Assembly (NCBI GenBank): GCA_037127315.1
Contig: JBBBDQ010001027.1
Span: 365,001 to 429,000 of the forward strand
From: Ascarosepion bandense
Lineage: Eukaryota; Mollusca; Cephalopoda; Sepiida; Sepiidae
DNA length: 64,000 nucleotides
Direction of reading: 5' to 3'
Below the pieces are notes generated by a model. It was not told the origin of the DNA. It saw only the letters and a list, made by a program, of their open reading frames with translations, and searched no databases. Numbering within the stretch: position 1 is the first letter of the stretch; every line of letters begins with the position of its first letter. The position numbers were made by a program, and so were the translations under genes. Positions 22,200-32,638 of this stretch are shown piece by piece.

Positions 22200-22350
22200 G
22201 ACCTATAGATTCTTCTATGTTCTGTGTCTTTTCAGGATGTAGACGATCATGGATCTCCACTCTATTCTTTGTCGCTCTTAACAATTTTCTTCTTGGTTTC
22301 TTTCCAAAATCCTGCTTTGTCATCCACTGACTCAAGTCCATTAAATATGC
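22200..22350 (-). pseudogene. LINE-B extreme C-terminal fragment
   Basis: Minus strand: MDLSQWMTKQDFGKKPRRKL and RATKNRVEIHDRL, matching in position the WM...RGL and final helix of the LINE-B tail seen at 42895-43090. Confidence 0.55.
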
Positions 22351-22639
22351 CGGTAAATTTTGGTTTTAGGTCCCGAAGGCTTTTATCCCTTCAGATTTTT
22401 CCAAAATAGCCTTATTTCCGTCCAAATGTATTTGCTGAACTCCAATCAACAATTAGATATTGAAGAAACCTACTTTTTTATGTTAACGACCAGAAAAAAA
22501 ACGAACTTCTCGCTTTTTTTGTCACCCACAACCATCTCAATCAGAAGACATTCGCTGCAGAATTACTTTAGGCGTAGGAAGCTAATTTCGGCCTTTTTAC
22601 TTCCTTTAATGAAAAGTCTATAAAGAAATTACTACGCGA

Positions 22640-22955
22640 TTTCGTTTTTTCGGTACTCAGTTTCAGCAAAAAGTTGCGTTTTTTTTCTTTTTTTTTTTTT
22701 TTGGTAATTAATTTAAGAAAGTTCTGTGTACTTAATTTGAGAAGAAAGTTAACTTTCAAATATATAAAAACTAGCAGTATAGCCCAGCGTTGCTCGGATG
22801 TAATGAAAGCTTTAAAATTAATCCATGGTCCCGGAGCTCAGACTCAGCCTAAAGAATATTTGTGTGAAGTTTGGTGAGAATCGGATAAAAATTATAGATT
22901 TGTATAACGGACATACAGACAGATAAACAGACACACACACACAAAAACATCTTGC

Positions 22956-23013
<58 letters not shown>

Positions 23014-23880
23014 CGATTTTCTGCAATATCGTAAGAACTGCAACCTTGAAACTTCTGAATATCGTTTCTTATGTCTTTGTCTATAAGTGTATCAAATTTG
23101 ATTAAAATCAGACCACTCCTTCTATAACCCGATTTTTTCGATTATCGATTTTCGATATTTATTGGGAGGTACCACGACACAAAACCTAGCTAAGAACACT
23201 CGCAGACGCTTATAGTACAACTGTGTAAATTTTCAAGAAAATCGGTTCAGTCGTTTCGGAGTCTTTAGGTAATGGACACACACACACACACAAAGTTCCA
23301 TTTATAAATAAGTTTAGATAAGTGATAATTGTAGTTTTACTTCATTTTTTCCGACGAAAGTTAAATTTCAAATATATGAAAATATAGAATTTTTTTAAAG
23401 GAAGTTAAACTGTAAAATGTATGAAAATAAGTGATAAGTGTAGTTTTTTAACCTTCAAATACATTGCGTGTATTTGCGTGTTCTTTTTTATTTTCCTTTT
23501 ATTTTTTTAATTTCAGAAGAAAGTTAACTTTCAAATATGTGAAAATAAGTGATAAGTGTAGTTTTACTTAACCTTCAAATATATGAAAATATATTTGCGT
23601 GTTTCCCCACCTTTTTTTTTTTTTTTTTGGTAATTAATTTAAGAAAGTTGTGTGTACTTAATTTGAGAAAAAAGTTAACTTTCAAATATATGAAAATAAG
23701 TGATAATTGTAGTTTACTTAATTTTTTCAGACGAAAGTTAACTTTCAAATATATGGAAATATAGATTTTCTTTTAAGAAAGTTAACTTTAAGGTTAAGTA
23801 AAACTACACTTATCACTTATTTTCATGTATTTGAAAGTTAACTTTCTTCTGAAATTAAGTACCAAAAAAAAGGAGAAAAA
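22640..23880. repeat. array built on the palindrome GAAAGTTAACTTTC
   Basis: The 14-bp palindrome GAAAGTTAACTTTC (or one-base variants) appears near 22745, 23351, 23519, 23672, 23728, 23775 and 23838. Each is usually followed by AAATATATGAAAATAAGTGA-type sequence; the last block is inverted relative to the others. T-runs (22680-22702, 23611-23629) and the PolyT-GGTAATTAATTTAAGAAAG module are repeated too. It behaves like a degraded tandem/inverted satellite. No gene is visible. Confidence 0.65.
22768..23010 (+). repeat. interspersed repeat with CCCAGCGTTGCTCGG start and (CA)n/(AT)n end
   Basis: ACTAGCAGTATAGCCCAGCG...GTTTGGTGAGAATCGG...ACGGACATACAGACAGA then ACACAC and (AT)n. This wording is typical of a widespread invertebrate interspersed repeat whose origin I do not know. 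A related module (TTTCAAGAAAATCGGTTCAG ... GGACACACACAC) lies at 23225-23300. Confidence 0.5.
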
Positions 23881-24120
23881 AACACGCAAATACACGCAGC
23901 TTTTTGAAAACTACTGCACTTTTTTAAATTGTCAATATCATTTTTTCATTTTTAACTTCCTTTACAATTGATGTAATTATTGTTTTATTTTCAATGTTAA
24001 GTATTAAAAAAATTCTTTATTGTACTACTTATTTTGTTCTTTTTTTATATTTATAATTTGTTCATTCAGTAATGAATTAAAACACTCTAACTACTGGCGT
24101 ATGAAAACATGGTATATCAC

Positions 24121-24278
24121 ACGCTAAAAGTCTGCCTCCTTCTACTGAGCCCATAGCTCAGAGTTAGAATTGCCGACTGACGCCTATTCGATCATGTTTC
24201 CATCCTAAGTAAAAGCAATCGGATGTCTAACCGTACTGATGAGCTGTGATACAGCAAAACAGATCTGTCTGCGAATGA

Positions 24279-24338
<60 letters not shown>
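24121..24338 (+). repeat. SINE A, copy 3, with (GT)n tail
   Basis: Family A head (CCCATAGCTCAGAG; B box slightly decayed to ATGTTTCCATCC) and body to CAGATCTGTCTGCGAATGAA, running straight into (GT)n at 24281-24338. The other copies end in (AT)n. Confidence 0.75.
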
Positions 24339-24339
<1 letters not shown>

Positions 24340-24414
24340 AATTACTTTATTTTGCAGCTTTAATATTCAGCGGTAAAAAATTACAACTCTAGCCATTTTA
24401 CGCTGTGGAAAAAG

Positions 24415-24790
24415 GCAAGGGCAGCGACAACAGAAATTAATGATGAAAGATGCCTTGGAACTGTCAACGAACGTATGACACAAAACTGGTTCAGATATTT
24501 CAAGGAAGGTGACACCAGATTCGAAGACATGTCATGGTCAGGGGAGTCCTTCAGTTGCGAAAGACAAGGCCTTGTTTGAAATGGTTAGAACAAACAAGCA
24601 TAAACACTTGTACATTGTCGGCAAAACGTGGTCCTCCACAAAACACTATCAATCGACATCTACAAAAGCTCGGCCTTGTGAACAGATCCTATCGAGGAAT
24701 TTCTCATGAACAAACCATGACAAAATTTTACAGAGTGGTTATGGCTTCGTTGATGTCAATAAACATTCAAATTTGAATTGAAACAAACAC
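24415..24790 (+). pseudogene. mariner transposase N-terminal fragment
   Basis: Frame-broken text: MTQNWFRYFKEGDTRFEDMS near 24475, then SINRHLQKLGLVNRSYRGIS near 24655. These are the two helix-turn-helix parts of a mariner (SETMAR-like) DNA-binding domain. No catalytic D..D motifs follow; the copy is truncated. Confidence 0.65.
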
Positions 24791-24976
24791 GGTTTGATTG
24801 GATAGCGAATTTCGAATTTTTAACCAATGGAGATAAAAGTATAAGCAATGACGATTGTTAAACTCTGAAAGAGGGAGGCACTTAGAGGCCGAGATTTTTC
24901 TGAGGAGGAGGAGGAGGAGAAGAGCAAACTGAAGCAACGTCTTCATTTACATACTACACCACTATCGTATACACAA

Positions 24977-25424
24977 CATGAATTTACTCGAGCTACTAGA
25001 CTAGCGTTTAGATCCCACCCTTTTACAGTGAAACCAATCAAATGTAACCGTAATTTCTACTCTCAGCTTCTTTGCTCGCACTTCCTGCCTATGGAATTCC
25101 TTTCTGTATACTTGCTTCCCTGACAGCTACAATCTCCAAGAATTTAAATGCAAAGTCAATTACCATCTCTTATCTCGTTGACTCATATCCTTTCCATGAC
25201 AACCCTTGTATCATGTTCTTCTTCCTCTCCACTCCACTCTCATGCATCCCTCTTCACACCTGTATTCTCATCTTCACACCTGTATTCTCATCTTCACACC
25301 TGTATTCTCATCCTTTTCTTACACATTTTCTGACTCCCCTGTAACTTGTTCCTTTTTCTCATCACTCACCTCTTCTGTAACCCCATGCGCACCAGTGGCC
25401 TTGATTGGGGTGAAATGATAAAAA
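24977..25424 (+). pseudogene. LINE-A 3' fragment with internal minisatellite
   Basis: TRATRLAFRSHPF-like text followed by NRNFYS, then a 3' region containing three tandem copies of CACCTGTATTCTCATCTTCA (25257-25317). It ends in the family tail GATTGGGGTGAAATGATAAA. Confidence 0.8.
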
Positions 25425-25651
25425 AATCTACAAATCAAGTCGTAGACATTATTTCTAATTAACGTCTTCCTTCAGAGATGAAAATTTGGCTATTAAGTCT
25501 CTTTCCCTCCCTAACAGCATGTCCGTTTCTATTTGGTTGTTTTATTTGGGTTGCTTTTCTTTCAAACTGGTCTCTGTATGTGTATTTAAAAAGCTAAATG
25601 AAAAAGAAAACTCAGAGGGAAAAGTGCTGTCATTAATTGTAGTGAGTGCTT

Positions 25652-25675
25652 GCGTGTGTGTGTGTGTGTGTGTGT

Positions 25676-25707
<32 letters not shown>
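25652..25707. repeat. compound (GT)n-(GA)n microsatellite
   Basis: A (GT)n run passes directly to (GA)n. The same arrangement is found at 58962-59014. Confidence 0.9.
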
Positions 25708-25709
<2 letters not shown>

Positions 25710-25710
<1 letters not shown>

Positions 25711-27170
25711 TGATGTTACTGTCTGTAGGCAGAAATGTCAATATGGAAGAAATATCTGCAAAGGAAGTTGCAAGAAAATGTTGAAAATTTAAAATATTTG
25801 TTTTAAAAAGAATAACCTTTTTTGTCAATCTAAACACAATTGTTGGCAATGTTTTAAACCTGAAACAAATTTTTGTATAACGACACGAAACCTCATGACA
25901 CGTAAAATAGTCGCATCATCTCTCTTAAGATTTTTTAATATTATTTTTGGATGTGTGAATACAATTATCTGTTATATTAGGCTTAACTAGTTTTAGCACG
26001 AAGCTACAACAATGGATTCCCCTGTATAGATCAGTGGATATGGTCTGTCTACACAAACCCGTTTAGCATGAATTTACATTAGGTATTATATGTGAAAGGA
26101 TAAAGATCATATGACCAAAAGAATATGAAATTGTTAAAGGTTTTGAATTTCAAAACAGTTACAAGAAGAACTGAAGACATTAATCATATGGTGGAATAGA
26201 AATATTATCTTTTTTTTTTTTCGTATCTCTCAAAAAGAAAAAAAAAGGGAGGGTTGTGTCTCTTCAGAATTCACCCACAAAATATTTTTCTTCCATTTTG
26301 TTCCCCAGGTGAATTTTTCAAAATCCTCAAAAAAGAAATTATATGTAAAACTGAGTTTGTTATTTGACAAATTGACACAATTGCTTTATTTCCTCACCCG
26401 CAACTCATAAACTATTGGTTCGAATTTCTTGAAAAAATAAAACGATAGAAATTTGCCAACTTATTTACCTACTCACGACTAAGGTAATTATGTATTGTTA
26501 TTATGAAAATTGCATTTAGAATTTATATCGATTTTTAGTTTTGATATGATTATTATTATTATTTCTGTTCTATAGACATTTTCTTCCGTGTACCCAGTAG
26601 AGACTTAAAGTCAGAAATGGCTTCATGACATTTTCCACTGATCATTTTGTAAAATAAACAAAAAACAAACAAACCCTAAGGTCACACACATTCTAAATAG
26701 GTAAAGCTTTTCGCGATGCGTGAGACTGAGATGTATTTGTAGTAGCCCCTTACTAGAGGTCAGAAACAATACTACCTAAACATATTAACTTTGTCTTCTC
26801 CTCCCTACTTTTCTCCAGGTGCTTCCACCTAGGTCACGAACTACTATCCCAGAAATCCCTTCATCTCTCACTCCCTCTCTTTCTCTCTCTCTCTCTGGCC
26901 CATCCCTACTGACACAAGAATGTAGACGAAGTTAAATAAAGTTTGTTTTAACAGGTTAATATTTGTATCTCTTAATTATTATCCAAAACATACTAGGGAC
27001 AAATATTACAATGCTGACCCCGACTTCAAGGATATAAACGCAACCTTCTCGAAACATCAGGATAAATGCAACATTTCAACTTCACGTCGCAAACGTTTTA
27101 AGAGAGAACCTTCGACGTACTTAGAAAAAAAAACATTTTCCTCTTTTCTTCGTCTACAAAAACACACACA
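25710..27170. other. no gene seen
   Basis: A+T-rich unique-looking sequence with short CT (26875-26895) and TTA tracts and no recognisable coding or repeat motif. Confidence 0.5.
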
Positions 27171-27204
27171 AATATATATATATATATATATAAACACACA
27201 AAAT

Positions 27205-27889
27205 GAAAGAAGTGGATGGCTGATTTTCCATTCTGGAAGCGCAATTCCACCTGCGCAATATAACGGCCTCCACAACAAAATTTTACACGGTCATATCATC
27301 TCTGCCTGCAGAGGTGGTAGCAAAAATACCTATAGCAACTTTAGAACCAAGAAACTACGAGGAAATAAAATGTTCATTAGTTGAGGCCCACGAAAGGACT
27401 AAGCCGGAATTGCTCGACAAATTAATGTCAACAACTACTATTACCGGCCGTCCCTCAACATACTTACAGGAAATGCTATCGATAGCAAAACGGATAGGTA
27501 TCGGTGAAGAAATTGTAATACACAAATTCCTTCAAGCCCTACCAGCGACATTTTCCCCTGTCATTGCCTCACAAAAGGATTTAAGTCCAACTCAACTTGG
27601 AAAGCTAGCGGATAAGCTCATGCCTTTGCTTAACAACATCAGCTCGACAGCGTTCACAACTCAGCATAATACACAAAAAACTGATAAAAACAAAAGCAAT
27701 GTTCCTATGCCGATAGGAATTAAACCTTATTTTCCTGAACAGAAAACCAAAATATGTAGAGCACACCTCTACTTTGCCGAGCAAGCGAGAACTTGCAAAC
27801 TTTGGTGTAAATGGCCGAAGAAACAAAATATAAAAATACTACCAAGCTCGCGTCCACTCAAACCAACACCAACAGACTCGGGAAACTAG
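27205..27889 (+). pseudogene. gag of Ty3/gypsy element 2 (CsRn1-like)
   Basis: Open translation from after an (AT)n/(AC)n break: SILEAQFHLRNITASTTKFY, then a capsid-like helical region (SLVEAHERTKPELLDKLMS, LSPTQLGKLADKLMPLL). Near the C terminus a Cys/His-poor HLYFAEQARTCKLWCKWPKK stretch takes the place of a CCHC knuckle, as in the CsRn1 branch. A TGA (27221-27223) stands where a Trp is expected. The frame ends with TAG at 27887-27889, directly after the slippery heptamer GGGAAAC. The 5' part and LTR are missing. Confidence 0.75.
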
Positions 27890-27925
27890 CAGCGCGAACC
27901 ATGTCTGGTCCCTTGAGTTCGCCGC
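27880..27925 (+). promoter_or_regulatory. putative programmed -1 ribosomal frameshift signal at gag/pol
   Basis: The heptamer G GGA AAC (27880-27886) lies in the gag frame and is followed at once by the gag stop TAG. Five bases downstream an 8-bp stem with one bulge can form (GCGCGAAC at 27892-27899 with GTTCGCCGC at 27917-27925; 17-base loop). A -1 slip moves from the gag frame to exactly the long open frame that holds protease and RT. X XXY YYZ heptamers with a downstream stem are the established -1 frameshift design in retroelements. Confidence 0.65.
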
Positions 27926-29995
27926 TATTACAAATCAATGCACAATTAGGGACAACAATATTAAAATTCATAATAGATACTGGCGCAAGTATCTCACTAA
28001 TACCAGCGACTATGTTAAACGGCGTCTCATTAAATCCAACACCAGTATCACTCACCACTGCCAGTGGAGAGAAGATAAAATGCCACGGACAAGCAAACCT
28101 AGAGATTGAGATACCTAGTTTGAGAAGGTCATTTTCCTGGATATTTGTGGTCGCAGATATCAACAATCCTCTCCTTGGATTTGACTTCTTAAATGAATTT
28201 GGTCTCATAATCGACTGCAAAAATAAAACAATTTACGACCCATTAACAGCCACCAAAAAGAAATTAAGATTAAACTCGATATTTCCAGTAAACGTGGTCA
28301 TTAACAAAGTGGAACTACCCACACTAATTCAAACCAGTCTGGATAAATACCCAGAAATCATCTCTCCACATATAAACAAAAATAACAACTTCTGCGGTGT
28401 TTATCACAGAATTGATACAGGTAGCCACTTACCGGTTTTTGCAAAATCCAGACAGCTATCTGCTGAAAAACTAACGGCGACTAAGGAAGAACTTAAAAGA
28501 CTAATACATGAAGGCGTGATAGCTCCTTCAGACAGCGAATGATCAAGCCCACTACATCTTGTACCTAAGCAGAGTAGAAGATACTGCTGTTGTAGAGATT
28601 ACTGTGCACTAAACAGCATCACTAAAAGTGATAGATACCCCATTCTCAATATAAATTCATTTAGAACAAAACTCGCTAATAAACAGCGATTTACAAAAAT
28701 TGATTTAATTTCGGCTTACCATCAAATTAAAATGCACCCAGACGATATTCCTAAAACAGCTGTTATTTCGCCGATGGGCCTTTTTCACGGTGAATTTGTG
28801 CCGTTTGGACTGAAAAATTCTTCAGCAACTTTTCAAAGATACATGGACAGAATTCTTCGAGATATAGATGACATACTAATCTTCAGTGACGACGAGCAAT
28901 CCCACAAGAAAGATATAGACACAGGTTTTAGAATTTTACAAGAAAATAACCTAAAAATATCATTATCGAAATCTATTTTCAATGTAACATCACTAGATTT
29001 CTTAGGTTTCAGGATTAATTCAAAGGGAATCACGACAACTGCTAATAAAGTAAAAGAAATAGAATCTTTTCCGTGTTCTAAAGATGCTAAAAGCTTACGC
29101 AGATTTCTTGGTATGGTAGGATTTTACAGGAAGTTAATACCAGGATTTGCAAAGTTAGTTTTACCTTTATCTGAAAGAATGAGATTAACACCTAGAGGAT
29201 TAATTATGTTGAATAATGTGGAAAAACAATCCTTTTCTAACATTATAAAAATACTTGGTGAGCTAACAGAATTATCCCATCCTCAACCAACTTGTACACA
29301 ATATCAATTGGTCACGGACAGCAGCAAATATGCAGTAGGTGCTGCCTTACATCAGATCATAAATGGAAATCCAATACCAATAGGATTCTTCTCAAAGAAA
29401 CTGACGTCAACACAGACAAGATATTCCACTTTCGACCGTGAACTTTTAGCTGCATATTTGTCAGTGTTACACTTTCGCCACCTCATAGAAGGCCGTGAAG
29501 TATTACTTTTGACAGATCATAAACCAATATGCAGTGCATTCCACAGTCTAAAACCTGCCAAATCAGATAGACAACAAAGACAGCTAGCAATTATAACAGA
29601 ATTAATTTCAGATATAGCCCATGTGAAGGATAACCAAAATATAGTTGCATTGTCTGTCTCGCCCAACATTTGCTGTACAAATAGATATGTACGATCTCCC
29701 AGCACTTGCAGATGCACAAAAATCAGACACTGAAATACAGTCCTTCCCAGATTTAAAGAAATTCACATTATCTGGAAAAGATCAAATTGTGTTCTGTTAT
29801 ACATCAACGTCATACCCTAGACCTATTGTACCATGCACACTACGAAAATCTATCTTCGACAGCTTACATTCAGTATCACACCCTGGAACAAAGTCTTCTA
29901 TCAAAATGATTAAGGCTAGATTTTACTGGTCACACATGGATAAAACCATCAAAGAATTATGTGCATCATGTACATCTTGCCAACAAGCAAAAATA
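27883..29995 (+). pseudogene. pol of Ty3/gypsy element 2: protease, RT, RNase H, integrase start
   Basis: Reads in the -1 frame from gag. Protease: IIDTGASISLIP near 27973. RT: PSDSE stop SSPLHLVPK near 28540, where TGA replaces an expected Trp; KIDLISAYHQIKMHPDDIPK near 28710; VPFGLKNSSATFQRYMD near 28797; DDILIFSDD near 28866, just after an apparent small in-frame deletion before the catalytic DD. RNase H: LVTDSSKYAVGAALHQ near 29308 and TDHKP near 29515. A frameshift near 29640-29660 leads to the integrase N-terminal zinc region HPGTKSSIKMIKARFYW and CASCTSCQQAK ending near 29995. The element stops there, abutting element X. With one stop, one frameshift and one small deletion it is rather young but dead. 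Confidence 0.85.
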
Positions 29996-29997
29996 TA

Positions 29998-30216
29998 CTT
30001 AGTGTGTGGGCTGTACTTAACAAGACAATTTTTTGTATATCTCTTAAGTTGGGGTTTCCAGGGATTCCTTCAATGTGTTGTTTTGTTCCATTTTTTATAC
30101 TTCCAATTGCACCTACTATCACTGACACGATTCTTGTTTTCAATTTCCACATTTTTTTCTTTTTCAATTTCCAGATCTTTATATTTTGACAGTTTTTGGA
30201 ATTCCTTGGTTGCTAT
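29998..30216 (-). pseudogene. LINE-like element X, part b (C-terminal side)
   Basis: Minus strand: FQKLSKYKDLEIE, then frameshifted MWKLKTRIVSVIVGAIGSIK and IQKIVLLSTAHTL, stopping abruptly at the gypsy junction. It is the homologue of 12987-13346, but without the 3' tail. The upstream half is at 31009-31258, on the far side of the LTR. Confidence 0.7.
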
Positions 30217-31008
30217 TGTTGTGGAACGGTAAAATATTTTAAAGGATCAGAAGGAATTTTTTATACGAAGCTTGAAGGTGTTCAAACATTCCACAAACAA
30301 TAAAAAAATGTGCAAGAAACAATGGCAAGGAATAAATGAAATAATCGCAAGAAAACAGTTTGAAATAAACAATAACACAAATTTATATACACAATTACAG
30401 ATTTTTGTAGGGAAGTCAAAAAAGGTGTCGAAAGTGATGGGATAGATTGATATTGTTCGTGGGTTGACGAAAAGTCAATAGTTTGTGTCAGGCCGACAGA
30501 ATTAAAGTTCGTTTAGTAAAATTAAATGTTCTGTAAAGCGATAATTTATGAAAACCATAAATGACAGAAACGTGTGTGTGTGTAATTGCGAGTACGAGTT
30601 GCGTCCCTTTGACTTTAAAGTAATGTAGAAATGTAGCTGACAGCAATTGTCAACGGTAATAAGATTACTTGTAGTAGTCGTCGATATACCAAGCTACTGT
30701 CGATTCGAGATGTATTTTTGGCGAACGGGTTTTGCCTCGTAGCTGGTGGTGAGTTAGTTCGGAACGGTCGCCGCGTTTAGTGATAGGGATTAATGAGGCA
30801 ACTGGAAACTAACTCATTCATCACAGTCAAACTCAAGCTTATATAGTTGGTTCAATCTCAGCGTTCGTTAGGGTCGTTTTGGCGGTGGGGGGGCATTGTA
30901 TTAAACAATGCAGTTGGTCAATGTATCAAACGAAGGACTTGATTGGTTGAAGTTGTGGATTGGTCCATTAATGAGTGAAGGTAAAATTGGTATATGGGCG
31001 ATCCCACA
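30217..31008. mobile_element. 792-bp solo LTR with 4-bp target duplication
   Basis: It begins TGTTGTGGAACGG and ends GGGCGATCCCACA, i.e. TG...CA with the short inverted ends TGTGG/CCACA. CTAT lies directly on both sides (30213-30216 and 31009-31012). Removing it with one CTAT makes the element X frame continuous (PADCNI joins to TKEFQKL). TATA-like words occur near 30384-30393 (minus) and 30838-30844 (plus), so its orientation is undecided. No internal coding domain is present, which fits a solo LTR left by recombination. Confidence 0.75.
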
Positions 31009-31258
31009 CTATGTTACAATCCGCTGGACGAGCCATATCAATTAATAGACATGTCTTTTCTTTCTGGTTTTTAACAATAATGTCCCGCCTATTTGCTTCA
31101 ATTTTTCTGTCTGTGTAGATGGTGTAATCCCATAGAATGGTGACATCTTCTATTTCTGTAACCGGTGCTGGATGATGTTCATACCAGTGTTTGCTTACAT
31201 ATTTTCCATAGTGTTTGCACATTGTCCAATGTAAATATTGCCCCACTCTATCGTGACG
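31009..31258 (-). pseudogene. LINE-like element X, part a
   Basis: Minus strand: GQYLHWTMCKHYGKYVSKHW, YEHHPAPVTEIEDVTILWDY, TIYTDRKIEANRRDIIVKNQ, CLLIDMARPADCNI. This is the region just upstream of the KYKDLEIE block in related elements. A (TTA)n run (31263-31301) borders it. Confidence 0.7.
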
Positions 31259-31261
31259 ATG

Positions 31262-31262
<1 letters not shown>

Positions 31263-31300
<38 letters not shown>

Positions 31301-31301
31301 G
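31263..31301. repeat. (TTA)n microsatellite
   Basis: Thirteen or so TTA units at the 5' edge of element X on the minus strand. Confidence 0.9.
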
Positions 31302-32302
31302 GTATCCTCTTTAACAGATATTAATTTTTAAACCCAGTAAAAACAGGATGAAAATAAACAATTTCTATGTGTAAATAAAGTTTTTAGACATTTTAAAACA
31401 TTGGCACGTTCAGTCGTCATTTAACGACCCATCGAACCTCAATCATAGACAGAAAATGTGAACAATAAATTAAAAATATTTTTCAAAATCCAGTATTTGT
31501 TCTATAGAGATTTCAAAGTCAGTAAATTTAAGGATTAATTCGCTGGATATTATAAAAGTAATACTTACTTTTTACGTTACAACATACTGAAACTGATATT
31601 TATTGTTATGAATTATTAAATAATATTTATTTATTATAAACATTATTATTTAGTATAAACATTATTCTAAATATTATTATTTATTATAAATATACATATT
31701 TATTTATTATAAACATACTGAAACTAATATTTATTTACGCACGGTAGGTCATAGGTCAAAAACAGAAACTGTATAATTTCACTAAAAAATTAAAAATAAA
31801 ATTAAAGAAATACAAAACACGAAGCAAGAAATTTGTATTTACTTTTGAAAATAAATTATTTTAACCTTGTATAACCAATAATTGCATATATTTTATTCTA
31901 AATGTTTTTTAACTTAATACAATGAATAATATTAATTTTCATATGGTATGAAAGAAAAATAAATTAATTAAAAACTAGTGAAATTATACTTTTGAGTTTA
32001 ATTCACTGATTACTTTTTTATTTTCTTACCTGTATTATATCATTAAATATTTAATTTCAACCAATGAGGATTTTTTAATTATTCTGAATTTAAGAGTTGA
32101 TGAATTATCAAATATTATTCTTCCGATAGGGAATGGTGGTCAAAGATAGTGTCAAGATATAAAAAGTGCTTATATCCCTTTGGTCGAGATAAAGTCACGT
32201 ACTCACTTATCAACTGCTTGTGACGTCACTCATGACTGTGACCCAAGCGTTAGTCACACTTTTTCAGCTAACAGCAATCAAGGAAGAAGGTTGTTCCCTC
32301 AC
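31302..32302. other. A+T-rich, nothing recognised
   Basis: It contains degenerate TATTTATTATAAACATT repeats at 31610-31740 and no gene. Confidence 0.5.
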
Positions 32303-32335
32303 GCCTAGGCCTTTTGGCCTAGGCAGAATCTGCCT
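32303..32335. repeat. perfect hairpin GCCTAGGCC-TTTT-GGCCTAGGC
   Basis: A 9-bp perfect stem with a TTTT loop (32303-32324) overlaps a second palindrome AGGCAGAATCTGCCT. An 84-codon minus-strand frame (32264-32518) covers it, with two loosely similar halves but no recognised family. Confidence 0.6.
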
Positions 32336-32596
32336 ACTGCCATGTTTCGCTAGAACATAAAACTCCTGCTTTATCGTTGGGACATAGATAAATCCACAAA
32401 TACGTGGTGCTTTTCCGTTGGAGCATAGATGAAACCTGTCGTATCCCTTTGAGATGTATATGCATTCGGCTCCTCCAAATCTGGAGTTATAACAATAGCC
32501 GAACAGAAGTTTCTTCAAGTAAGAAATTTTTCTTTTATTCCTTCTGATACTTTGCTCTGCGTTGGATATATATTTCTCTACTTGTGAACAATTGTT

Positions 32597-32635
<39 letters not shown>

Positions 32636-32638
32636 TGA

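Noticed and set aside
25252..25320. CRISPR-like repeat array
   Set aside because: Three directly adjacent 20-base copies without spacers, inside a LINE 3' region; a minisatellite in an animal genome.
32264..32518. 84-codon minus-strand frame as a gene
   Set aside because: Has normal-looking composition, but no family, promoter or splice evidence; kept only as a hairpin note.
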